A DNA stretch of 21,526 nt, from contig DCHO01000029.1 of NCBI GenBank assembly GCA_002315655.1, forward strand, positions 1 through 21,526, given 5' to 3'. Position 1 is the stretch's first letter. Each line of letters begins with the position of its first letter. The DNA is from Christensenella sp. UBA1750. Lineage in GTDB: Bacteria; Bacillota; Clostridia; Christensenellales; UBA1750. Under the pieces are notes generated by a model. It saw only the letters and a program-made list of their open reading frames with translations. It had not been told where the DNA came from and searched no databases. The position numbers and the translations under genes were made by a program. Below are positions 15,188 through 21,526 of this stretch, one piece after another.

Positions 15188-16005
15188 TTCGTTTACAGGG
15201 GATGATGAGAAAATTCGGGTTCTGGCTGACCCGCAATGTGCAGCCCGTGACCCAGACCTGCCTTGTGCTGTGCCTGTCGCTGGTCACATTGGCCATCATC
15301 GGGCTGCTTGTGCCGAACCCGTCCCAGACCGTTTTTTCCGAGAGCGGCAAGCCGCTGCCGGTCTATTCGGTGGACAGAAGCGACAAAAAGATCGCCATTT
15401 CCTTTGACGCGGCATGGGGCGAGGAAAAGACCGACGAAATTCTGAAAATTCTGGAAGAACGGAACATCCAAACGACGTTTTTCTTAGTGGGCTATTGGGT
15501 GGACAAATATCCAGCCCGCGTCAAACAGATTTTCGAAGCGGGGCATGAGATCGGCAACCATTCCAATACTCACCCGCACATGAGCGAGCTGAACGAGGCC
15601 GCCATTGCGCAGGAATTGTCCGCCTTATCCGATAAGGTTACGGCCATCACCGGGGTGCGTCCGACGCTCTTTCGCCCGCCCTACGGCGACTATGACAGCG
15701 AAGTGGTGCTGACTGCCCGCACAAACGGCTATGAGGTCGTTCAGTGGAGCGTGGATTCCTTGGACTGGAAGAATTTGGGCGTACAGCCCATGATCGACCG
15801 GGTGGTGGGGAAGGTGCAGGACGGCGACATCATCCTGTTCCACAACAATTCGCATTACATTACCGAAGCCCTGCCCACTATATTGGATGCGCTTATCGCG
15901 GACGGGTTCACCATCGTTCCGGTGTCCGAGTTGCTGCTGGAAGGCGATACTCTCATCGACAATGCGGGCGTGCAGCGCAACGCGGGAAGCGGGGCAGAGG
16001 CATGA
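15181..16005 (+). CDS. Membrane-anchored polysaccharide deacetylase (NodB fold, PdaB-like)
   Basis: Predicted metal-dependent carbohydrate esterase 4 enzyme acting on peptidoglycan or another wall glycan outside the membrane. The protein is 274 residues. One membrane segment (about residues 26-45) follows a basic N-terminus, so the catalytic domain should face outwards. NodB motifs: motif 1 SFDAAWGEEKT (D76, with AAW in place of the usual second Asp), as in sporulation PdaB-type proteins; motif 2 GNHSNTHPHM (H127, H131); motif 3 RPPYGDYD (about 165-172); motif 4 SVDSLDW; motif 5 ILFHNN (H221). The replaced Asp in motif 1 is normal for the PdaB branch, but activity is not assured. GGGGAGG lies 6-7 nt before ATG, inside the loop of a start-codon hairpin. 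The stop overlaps the next start as ATGA. Confidence 0.85.
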   Translation: MRFRLQGMMRKFGFWLTRNVQPVTQTCLVLCLSLVTLAIIGLLVPNPSQTVFSESGKPLPVYSVDRSDKKIAISFDAAWGEEKTDEILKILEERNIQTTFFLVGYWVDKYPARVKQIFEAGHEIGNHSNTHPHMSELNEAAIAQELSALSDKVTAITGVRPTLFRPPYGDYDSEVVLTARTNGYEVVQWSVDSLDWKNLGVQPMIDRVVGKVQDGDIILFHNNSHYITEALPTILDALIADGFTIVPVSELLLEGDTLIDNAGVQRNAGSGAEA

Positions 16006-16586
16006 CCAACAAGGCAATCCTTTGCGGGGAAGTGATCACCCGACCTGAATTTTCCCATGAGAGCCACGGCGTAAAGCTCTACCGCTGTCTGCTGGCGGTG
16101 AGGCGGCTTTCGGGAAATATGGATGTGCTGCCGCTGCTGTGCCCGGAGAGCCTCAAAGACGGGCTGCACGGCGGTGTTTCCATTGAAGGGCAGATGCGCG
16201 GCTACACCATGCAGGGGCAGGACAGGCGGCACTTGCGCCTGTGCGTGCTGGTCAGGGAAGTGGGGAAGCCAATCGACGGGGCGAACAACCGCATCGAGAT
16301 CACCGGGGAATTATATAAGGAGCCGTACTACCGCAAAACGCCCTTGGGCAGAGAGATTACCGACTTAATCATTCGGGTCACGCGCCCCATTTCGGGAACC
16401 GATTTCATCCCCTGCGTGGTGTGGGGCAAGTGCGCCGCGTTCAGCCGGCATCTGCGAAAAGGGGCATTATTAGAAGTGGCAGGGCGGCTGCAGAGCCGGG
16501 ACTATGTGAAGGCGACAGAGGACGGGGCAGAGACGAGAACCGCCTACGAGCTGTCCGTCAACCGATTGAGCGTGCTGTCCTATTAG
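16002..16586 (+). CDS. Tandem OB-fold single-stranded-DNA-binding-like protein
   Basis: The protein is 194 residues and appears to contain two OB-folds in tandem: about residues 1-88 (starting NKAILCGEVITRPEF) and about 95-194 (starting NNRIEITGELYKEP). The second unit resembles SSB/PriB proteins most: DLIIRVTRP, DFIPCVVWGKCAAFSRHLRKGA, LLEVAGRLQSRDYVK, ending in ELSVNRLSVL. It lacks the acidic C-terminal tail (DDDIPF-like) of housekeeping SSB, so it is unlikely to recruit the usual SSB partners. ATG 16002 overlaps the deacetylase stop (ATGA), so translation is probably coupled; the functional link to a wall enzyme is unclear. A strong terminator follows. Single-stranded DNA binding is a family-level inference. 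Confidence 0.7.
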   Translation: MTNKAILCGEVITRPEFSHESHGVKLYRCLLAVRRLSGNMDVLPLLCPESLKDGLHGGVSIEGQMRGYTMQGQDRRHLRLCVLVREVGKPIDGANNRIEITGELYKEPYYRKTPLGREITDLIIRVTRPISGTDFIPCVVWGKCAAFSRHLRKGALLEVAGRLQSRDYVKATEDGAETRTAYELSVNRLSVLSY

Positions 16587-16593
16587 CCTGATT

Positions 16594-16627
16594 CAGATTC
16601 CGTTTTCAGCGGAGTCTGCATTTTTTT
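16594..16627 (+). terminator. Rho-independent terminator after the OB-fold gene
   Basis: CAGATTCCG (16594-16602) pairs with CGGAGTCTG (16610-16618), 9 bp with one wobble and a 7-nt loop, followed by CA and seven T. It begins 8 nt after the stop codon. Confidence 0.9.
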
Positions 16628-16657
16628 GCGCAACCCCTATGAAAAGCCGAGCGGATA

Positions 16658-16666
16658 TGGTACAAT
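16658..16666 (+). promoter_or_regulatory. Extended -10 promoter for the FAH-family gene
   Basis: TGGTACAAT is an extended -10 element (TGn plus TACAAT) located 34 nt before the start codon, just after the preceding terminator. The -35 region at proper distance (TATGAA) is poor, which is common with extended -10 promoters. Confidence 0.6.
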
Positions 16667-16699
16667 AAGAATATAAATAAATGCTGGAGGTATGCCCAA

Positions 16700-17452
16700 A
16701 TGAAAATCATCCGTTGCACCAAAGAGAACGAAACCGTTTACGCCGAGCTGATCGGTGAAAAAGTGTACCCCATAAAAGGGCTGCCCTATGAAAATGTCGA
16801 GCAGGACGGCAGAGAGTGGGCACTTTCCGAAGTGAAGCTGCTGGCTCCCTGCGAGCCTTCCAAGATCGTTGCCGTGGGCGACAATTACTTAGATCACATC
16901 AAGGAAATGAACGACGCCATCCCTGAGGAGCCCGTTATTTTCTTAAAGCCCCCGTCCGCCATTCTCAACCCCGGCGAGACCATCATCTACCCCGCCCGTT
17001 CCTCCCGCGTGGATTATGAGGCCGAGCTGGCGTTGGTCATCGGGAAGAAGTGCAAGAACGTGGAGGAGAAGGACGCCGACGAGTACATTTTCGGCTACAC
17101 CGCACTCAATGACGTGACCGCCCGCGATCTGCAGCCCATTGACGGCCAGTGGATCCGCGCCAAGGGCTTTGACACCTTTGCTCCCTTCGGCCCCTGCATC
17201 AATACCGAGATCGACCCCGAGCACACGCCTGTGCAGTCTTTCTTAAACGATGAGATCCGGCAGGACGGCAATTCCGAGACCATGATGCGCGGCGCGAGAA
17301 AGATACTGGCCTTCGTGTCCTCCGTCATGACCCTGCTGCCCGGCGATGTTATCTCCCTTGGAACGCCTAAGGGCGTGGGTCCCATGTGCAAGGGCGACAA
17401 GATCGAGATTCGCGTGGGCGGCGTGGGCTCCCTCATCAACTATGTCGGCTAA
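16700..17452 (+). CDS. Fumarylacetoacetate hydrolase (FAH) fold family enzyme
   Basis: Cytosolic metal-dependent enzyme of the FAH superfamily, whose members hydrolyse acylpyruvates, hydrate 2-oxopent-4-enoates or decarboxylate oxaloacetate. The protein is 250 residues, normal for the short FAH class. Visible features are VGDNYLDHIKEM (catalytic His66; the first variable position is Asp where Leu or Arg is usual), FLKPPSAILNPGE, metal-binding E107 and E109 in DYEAELALVIGK, D138 in LNDVTARDLQ, and the C-terminal TPKGVGPMCKGDKIEI. GGAGG lies 9 nt before ATG 16700. The gene has its own promoter and is not obviously tied to the wall-peptide genes. The exact substrate cannot be told. Confidence 0.85.
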   Translation: MKIIRCTKENETVYAELIGEKVYPIKGLPYENVEQDGREWALSEVKLLAPCEPSKIVAVGDNYLDHIKEMNDAIPEEPVIFLKPPSAILNPGETIIYPARSSRVDYEAELALVIGKKCKNVEEKDADEYIFGYTALNDVTARDLQPIDGQWIRAKGFDTFAPFGPCINTEIDPEHTPVQSFLNDEIRQDGNSETMMRGARKILAFVSSVMTLLPGDVISLGTPKGVGPMCKGDKIEIRVGGVGSLINYVG

Positions 17453-17489
17453 TGGTCGCTAAAAAATAAGCCGCTGCGGAGGTTTTCTT

Positions 17490-17810
17490 ATGTATCAATC
17501 CAAGCTGGAAAATCAGGAGATCAACCACCTGTTTGAGGCCATCCTGACGCTTGAAACACAGGAAGATTGCTATCGTTTCTTTGAAGACCTGTGCACCATC
17601 CATGAATTGCAGTCCCTGGCGCAGCGCATGGAGGTCGCCCGTCAGTTGGACGAAAAGAAAACGTACAGCCATATCGCGGAAGACACCGGCGCATCCACCG
17701 CCACCATCTCCCGCGTGTCCCGCTGCCTGATTTACGGCGCGGACGGCTACCGCCGGGTGCTGGATCGCATCAACGAAAAGCACGGCGAAACCACGGATAA
17801 GGAAGAATAG
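17490..17810 (+). CDS. yerC: YerC/YecD family TrpR-like regulator
   Basis: Small DNA-binding protein of 106 residues in the YerC/TrpR family. Helical N-terminal segments (LENQEINHLFEAILTLE and FFEDLCTIHELQSLAQRM) precede a helix-turn-helix, YSHIAEDTGASTATISRVSR, at about residues 59-78. GGAGG lies 7 nt before ATG 17490. In Bacillus subtilis yerC also sits close to pcrA, so the neighbourhood agrees with the assignment. The regulated genes and any ligand are unknown. Only 6 nt separate it from pcrA, suggesting one transcript. Confidence 0.88.
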   Translation: MYQSKLENQEINHLFEAILTLETQEDCYRFFEDLCTIHELQSLAQRMEVARQLDEKKTYSHIAEDTGASTATISRVSRCLIYGADGYRRVLDRINEKHGETTDKEE

Positions 17811-17816
17811 AAAAGC

Positions 17817-20291
17817 ATGAACAGTGATCAGGAACTGCGGAGATGTGTGCTGGAAAAAGAGTTCGGCAGAATGAACCCCCAGCAGATGCAGGCAGTCTTT
17901 CAGATAAACGGCCCCTTATTGGTGCTGGCGGGCGCAGGCTCCGGCAAAACCTCGGTGCTCACCCAGCGCATCGCCTACATGACAAGGTACGGCAACGCCT
18001 ACCACAGCAACGGGCACAACTATGCCCTTTCCTCGGAGCAGCGTGCCCATTTGCAGGACTGCCTGCACAAAGGGCTGGACGAGGAAGCAAGGGATTTGCT
18101 TGCGGAAGACCCCGTTGACCCCTACAATGTGCTGGCCATCACCTTCACCAACAAGGCTGCCCGGGAAATGCGGGAGCGCATTGAAAAGCTGGTGGGGGAC
18201 AAGGCGCAAAAATTGTGGGTGGCAACCTTCCACTCCACCTGCTGCCGCATCCTGCGCCGGGACATTGAGAAGATCGGCTACGACAACGGCTTTACCATCT
18301 ACGACGACGACGATCAGATGTCCGTTCTCAAGGAAATTCTGAAACAGCTCAATCTGTCGGATAAGATTTACGCGCCCAAGGACATCAAGGCCAAGATCGG
18401 CGAAGCGAAAATGAATATGCTGTCCCCGGACGAATATTTCGCCCAGAGCAGCAAGGATTTTAGGATGCAGAAGATTTCCGACGTGTATCGGATGTATGAG
18501 GAAGCCTTAAAGAAGAACAATGCGCTGGACTTTGACGATCTGTTGCTGAAAACGCTGGAATTGTTCGTCTCCTGCCCGCCGGTGCTGGAACATTACCGCA
18601 GACGTTTTAAGTATATCTTGGTGGACGAGTATCAGGACACCAACCATGTGCAGTATGAGTTCATCCACGCCCTAACCGGCGGGGACAACAATCTGTGCGT
18701 GGTGGGCGACGACGACCAGTCCATCTACGGCTGGCGCGGTGCAGATATCAGAAATATCCTGGACTTTGAAAGGGATTTCAGAAATGCCAAGGTAATCAAG
18801 CTGGAGCAGAACTACCGTTCCACCCGCAACATAGTCTGTGCAGCAAATAGCCTCATCGAGCACAATGAGCACCGACTCAAGAAAGAGTGCTTCTCAGATG
18901 CCGGCGACGGGGAGAAAATCAAGATGATCAAGGCATTCACCGATTCCGAGGAGGGTTATCTCGTGGCATCGGCCATTGTGGAGAGAATCTATTCCGACAA
19001 GGCCGCATATCAGGATTTTGCCATTCTATACAGGACAAACGCGCAGTCCAGAGCGCTCGAAGAGGCACTCAGGAAGAAGAATATACCATTCAGAATCTAC
19101 GGCGGGCATTCATTCTACGAAAGGGCCGAGATCAAGGATATGCTCGCCTATTTCAAATTGCTCGTCAATCAGAAAGACAACGAAGCCTTCACAAGGGTCG
19201 TAAATGCGCCAGCAAGGGGCATCGGGGCCACCTCACTTGAAAGACTGGGCTCTGCGGCAGCGGCCGAAGGATGCTGCCTGTTCGATGCTGCGCTTATGCC
19301 GGCTGAAAAACTCGCAATACATGGATTGAAGGAGGCTTCGGTGCGCAAATTCCACGATTTTGCGGCAATGATATGGTCGATTGCCGAAAAGAGCACCAAT
19401 TCCGACTGTTACAATCTCGCACTTGAAATCGGTGACAGAAGCGGATATCTTGTCAGTTTGAGAAACGACACTTCTCCCGAGGGAGTGGCCCGCTTCGAAA
19501 ATGTGGAGGAACTCTTCAACAGCATGAAGGAGTACAGCGAGGAGGAGAACGAGATGAGGGAAGTGCTTGCCGCCGATGAAAACGGCGAAGAATCGGGAGC
19601 GGTCACGCTTGGCGACTATCTCGAAAACATCTACCTGATGAGTGAGGTCGAGAAAGATGACGAGCAAGACAGCGACATAGCCAACGGCAACAAAGTGACT
19701 CTGATGACAGTCCACTCCTCGAAAGGTCTGGAATTCCCCTACGTGTTCATCACCGGAATGGAAGAGAATCTGTTTCCTTCAGAGAGTATGAACAACAGTC
19801 CCGACAAAATAGAGGAAGAACGGCGTCTGTTTTATGTGGCCATCACAAGGGCCGAAAAGAGTGTCACCCTATCGTTTGCCCAGACCAGACGCAAATGGGG
19901 AAGCGAAGAGTCCAACAGGCCCAGCAGATTTATCCGTGAGATCGACGACGATTATCTCGAACGGCCATTGTCCACTGATGAGAACAGATATGACAATACA
20001 CCGAGAACACCATTCACAAAAACACACTTCGAAACACCACGTCCGGCCGTTAAATATCCCACAAGTACAGAATCCAAGCAAAATACGACACAGCACCAAC
20101 ACTCCTATGACTTTTCTCCTTCCCCTGTAGGAGACCTGAGGGAAAATCAGCGCGTCGAACATGACCGCTTCGGGAACGGCACTATATTATCATTTGATGG
20201 AGAGGGAGTTAACCGCAAGGCAATCGTCAAATTCGACAATGGCGGGGAAAAGACCCTGTTGTTAAAATTCGCAAAACTTAGAATTATCTGA
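17817..20291 (+). CDS. pcrA: ATP-dependent DNA helicase PcrA/UvrD, hybrid of Clostridia-like N-part and Bacteroidales-like C-part
   Basis: Superfamily 1A 3'-5' helicase of repair and replication, 824 residues, with all motifs in frame: Walker A GAGSGKT (39-45), ITFTNKAAREM, Walker B LVDEYQDTN (D270, E271), motif III GDDDQSIYGWRG (297-308), KLEQNYRST (328-336), VTLMTVHSSKGLEFPYVF (from 627), and EEERRLFYVAITRAEK (about 668-680). The N-part is Firmicutes-like, with an insertion after the first helicase segment (RYGNAYHSNGHNYALSSEQ...) known from Clostridia PcrA. From about residue 337 the protein is Bacteroidetes-like, ending in a Tudor-like tail with QRVEHDRFGNGTILSFDGEG and the closing LLLKFAKLRII. 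Codons shift at the same point towards CTC, AGA/AGG and ATA, and the C-terminal linker is AT-rich. The frame is intact, but this is probably two half genes joined in assembly. The start at 17817 has only a weak GGAAG site. Confidence 0.8.
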   Translation: MNSDQELRRCVLEKEFGRMNPQQMQAVFQINGPLLVLAGAGSGKTSVLTQRIAYMTRYGNAYHSNGHNYALSSEQRAHLQDCLHKGLDEEARDLLAEDPVDPYNVLAITFTNKAAREMRERIEKLVGDKAQKLWVATFHSTCCRILRRDIEKIGYDNGFTIYDDDDQMSVLKEILKQLNLSDKIYAPKDIKAKIGEAKMNMLSPDEYFAQSSKDFRMQKISDVYRMYEEALKKNNALDFDDLLLKTLELFVSCPPVLEHYRRRFKYILVDEYQDTNHVQYEFIHALTGGDNNLCVVGDDDQSIYGWRGADIRNILDFERDFRNAKVIKLEQNYRSTRNIVCAANSLIEHNEHRLKKECFSDAGDGEKIKMIKAFTDSEEGYLVASAIVERIYSDKAAYQDFAILYRTNAQSRALEEALRKKNIPFRIYGGHSFYERAEIKDMLAYFKLLVNQKDNEAFTRVVNAPARGIGATSLERLGSAAAAEGCCLFDAALMPAEKLAIHGLKEASVRKFHDFAAMIWSIAEKSTNSDCYNLALEIGDRSGYLVSLRNDTSPEGVARFENVEELFNSMKEYSEEENEMREVLAADENGEESGAVTLGDYLENIYLMSEVEKDDEQDSDIANGNKVTLMTVHSSKGLEFPYVFITGMEENLFPSESMNNSPDKIEEERRLFYVAITRAEKSVTLSFAQTRRKWGSEESNRPSRFIREIDDDYLERPLSTDENRYDNTPRTPFTKTHFETPRPAVKYPTSTESKQNTTQHQHSYDFSPSPVGDLRENQRVEHDRFGNGTILSFDGEGVNRKAIVKFDNGGEKTLLLKFAKLRII
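18700..18850. other. Taxonomic breakpoint inside pcrA (probable contig chimera junction)
   Basis: Left of this interval both the encoded protein and the flanking genes are Clostridia-like; right of it they are Bacteroidales-like. Two nearly universal helicase blocks lie here: motif III (18705-18743) and the KLEQNYRST block (18798-18824). Either could supply the shared nucleotides at which reads of two organisms were joined. The GWRGADIRNILDFERDF segment still looks Firmicute, while NIVCAANSLIEHN and KKECFSDAGDGEKI look Bacteroidetes, which favours 18,798-18,830. The exact base cannot be fixed without reads or reference genes. Confidence 0.75.
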
Positions 20292-20320
20292 TAAAAAACT
20301 GCGAATAATGATAAAATTAT

Positions 20321-20350
20321 TTTGAAAATGATAAATCGTTACTATATTTG
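20321..20350 (+). promoter_or_regulatory. Bacteroidetes-type promoter (TTTG / TAnnTTTG)
   Basis: TTTG (20321-20324) and TATATTTG (20343-20350) are separated by 18 nt, close to the Bacteroidetes housekeeping sigma pattern (TTTG, about 19 nt, TAnnTTTG). It points rightwards, away from pcrA, yet only a short stretch follows before a terminator. The region is AT-rich, so chance is possible. Confidence 0.5.
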
Positions 20351-20353
20351 CAA

Positions 20354-20430
20354 CGAAGTTTTTCATAGTTTAAGTTTAAGTTTAGGTTAGTGAGAGGCCT
20401 GCTACTTCTTGGTGGCAGGTCTTTCTTTAT
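20354..20430 (+). ncRNA. Candidate small RNA of about 75 nt
   Basis: A transcript begun at the Bacteroidetes-type promoter would run only from about 20,354 to the terminator ending near 20,430. It contains no credible reading frame, has a run of GTTTAAG-like repeats (GTTTAAGTTTAAGTTTAGG at 20368-20386) and ends in a long hairpin with a T-rich tail. I do not recognise an RNA family. The 3' end overlaps the stop of the convergent methyltransferase gene, so it could also act antisense to that mRNA's end. Confidence 0.3.
20392..20430 (+). terminator. Rho-independent terminator between convergent genes
   Basis: The core stem pairs 20395-20405 with 20412-20422 (11 bp including two wobbles; loop TTCTTG) and can extend to 20392/20425. 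It is followed on the plus strand by TTTATTT, and lies about 100 nt after the helicase stop. Read on the minus strand it directly follows the methyltransferase stop (20427-20429) but lacks a T tract, so it mainly serves rightward transcripts. Confidence 0.8.
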
Positions 20431-21526
20431 TTAAGATTGCGGATGCGCCGTGGCATCGGAAGAAATGTGTTGGTGCGGCGGCCGAGATTTTTCACAAATC
20501 CCAGTGCCAAATTCTGGTAGGTCAGCAGAATAATACCCAACGGAGCGTCAGGAAAAGCCAGAGGTTCTCTGGCAAGAAATTTAAGAGCATCTTCACGCGA
20601 AAGATCGATAGTATGGTACTTTTTTCTGTCCAATGCAAGCGACAGAGCACTGTCAGCTTCGGGAAATAATGATTCGTAAATGCGGTAACGATGAACCTGA
20701 CCCTTTTTCCCCTTCTTTTCCTGATGTGATGGAGCGATGCATTCTCCTTTCTTTCGGATCAACGCCGCAAAGAATCCCTCTCCCCTCTCCTCTCCGGGAT
20801 AAAAGTGGCGAATCTCCATCACCTCACCGCCAAGGTCGGAACATATCCATTCCACATTATCTTCGTCCTCATACCTGTTGAATGTACAGGTTGAGTATAT
20901 CATATATCCTCCAGACACAAGAGAGCCCCAGATATCGCTGACAATACGGCGCTGTCGCTGGGCGCACAGATTCACATTGTTCAAAGACCAATTGTTCACT
21001 GCATTGTCATCCTTACGGAACATGCCCTCTCCCGAACAAGGGGCATCCACTACGATTACATCGAACAATTCACCCGCAAATGCCGTGGCATCGCTGTTGG
21101 TGACAGTCACATTGGTCGACCCCCACCGCGCCACATTCTCCGCCAAAATAGGAACACGCGAACCAATCACTTCATTTGCCAAAAGACAATCCCCCTGAGA
21201 AAGATGCGACAGTATCTGGGTGGTCTTACCTCCGGGAGCCGCACATAAATCCAGAATACGGCAACGTCCACGAAGATTGGAAAGATCGAAAACGTCATCC
21301 AAAAGCTTGCCTACGTACATGGAACTGGCCTCCTGTACATAATAGGCACCAGCATGGAACAATGGATCCAAAGTGAATGACGGACGTTCATGAAGGTAGA
21401 ATGCCTCTCCGGATGCCCATTCGACAGGTTCGCCGACAATTTCACCGAAATGCGCCTTCAAACCCTCAAGTGAAATCTTGAAAGGATTGACCCGAACTGA
21501 CACAGGTGAAGGCGATTCCAGTGCTT
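20427..21526 (-). CDS. RsmB/RsmF-type RNA (cytosine-C5)-methyltransferase, 5' end outside window
   Basis: SAM-dependent enzyme that methylates C5 of cytosine in rRNA or tRNA. The frame is open to the right edge of the window; the residues before the GTG at 21503 (ALESPSP) continue the usual family N-terminus into VSVRVNPFK, so the true start lies outside, probably a few tens of codons away. About 365 codons are visible. Motifs are the SAM-binding LCAAPGGKTTQI, DAPCSGEGMFRK with the motif IV Cys, and YSTCTFNRYEDE with the nucleophilic motif VI Cys. A C-terminal RsmF-like/PUA-type region follows, ending RRTNTFLPMPRRIRNLK, as in Bacteroidetes members. It is convergent with the helicase. It belongs to the Bacteroidales part of the contig. 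Confidence 0.85.
   Translation of the reverse strand, partial: ALESPSPVSVRVNPFKISLEGLKAHFGEIVGEPVEWASGEAFYLHERPSFTLDPLFHAGAYYVQEASSMYVGKLLDDVFDLSNLRGRCRILDLCAAPGGKTTQILSHLSQGDCLLANEVIGSRVPILAENVARWGSTNVTVTNSDATAFAGELFDVIVVDAPCSGEGMFRKDDNAVNNWSLNNVNLCAQRQRRIVSDIWGSLVSGGYMIYSTCTFNRYEDEDNVEWICSDLGGEVMEIRHFYPGEERGEGFFAALIRKKGECIAPSHQEKKGKKGQVHRYRIYESLFPEADSALSLALDRKKYHTIDLSREDALKFLAREPLAFPDAPLGIILLTYQNLALGFVKNLGRRTNTFLPMPRRIRNLK

Noticed and set aside
15744..16001. An N-terminal extension of the OB-fold protein within the deacetylase gene
   Set aside because: It would overlap the NodB domain out of frame; ATG 16002 in an ATGA overlap gives an ordinary OB-fold start.
17817..20291. A naturally evolved novel helicase fusion or defence gene
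   Set aside because: Both halves are ordinary PcrA/UvrD at matching domain positions and the flanks also switch phylum, so assembly chimerism explains it more simply.
20368..20386. Start of a CRISPR-like or tandem repeat array (GTTTAAG units)
   Set aside because: Only three short imperfect units with no spacers; too small for an array.

Overview
The window reads as two unlike pieces of DNA joined inside one gene. Positions 1 to about 18,750 look like a low-to-mid GC Firmicute of class Clostridia, probably a spore-forming gut member near the Oscillospirales. The support is strong GGAGG ribosome binding sites, sigma-A-like promoters, many Rho-independent terminators, a sporulation-type polysaccharide deacetylase, a YerC-family repressor directly ahead of pcrA (as in Bacillus), and tightly packed genes with ATGA/TAATG overlaps. 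From about 18,830 to the end, codon use, protein signatures and a TTTG / TAnnTTTG promoter match Bacteroidales. The switch falls inside the helicase reading frame. The simplest reading is a chimeric metagenomic contig joined at a conserved helicase motif; true inter-phylum recombination is the less likely alternative.

Layout of the Clostridia part. Xylulokinase (xylB) stands alone and ends in a strong terminator. A topoisomerase IV operon (parE-parC) follows, translationally coupled to a VanX/DdpX-type D-Ala-D-Ala dipeptidase. A 324-bp regulatory gap with repeated TGCAA boxes and a promoter leads into a complete oligopeptide ABC transporter operon: lipoprotein, two permeases and two ATPases. 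After a terminator come an LD-carboxypeptidase, a cytoplasmic SH3b-NlpC/P60 peptidase of YkfC type, a membrane-anchored polysaccharide deacetylase and a tandem OB-fold (SSB-like) protein. A fumarylacetoacetate-hydrolase-fold enzyme with its own promoter comes next, then the YerC-family regulator and the 5' part of pcrA.

Layout of the Bacteroidales part. It holds the 3' part of a UvrD/PcrA helicase, a short intergenic stretch with a candidate small transcript ending in a strong hairpin terminator, and a convergent RsmB/RsmF-type RNA cytosine methyltransferase that runs off the right edge.

How the genes may work together. The dipeptidase, peptide transporter, LD-carboxypeptidase and YkfC-like endopeptidase form a plausible route for importing and dismantling cell-wall peptides, comparable to the dpp/ykf locus of Bacillus subtilis. 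This is an inference from families and neighbourhood. No CRISPR array, rRNA, tRNA, insertion sequence or clearly new defence system is visible.
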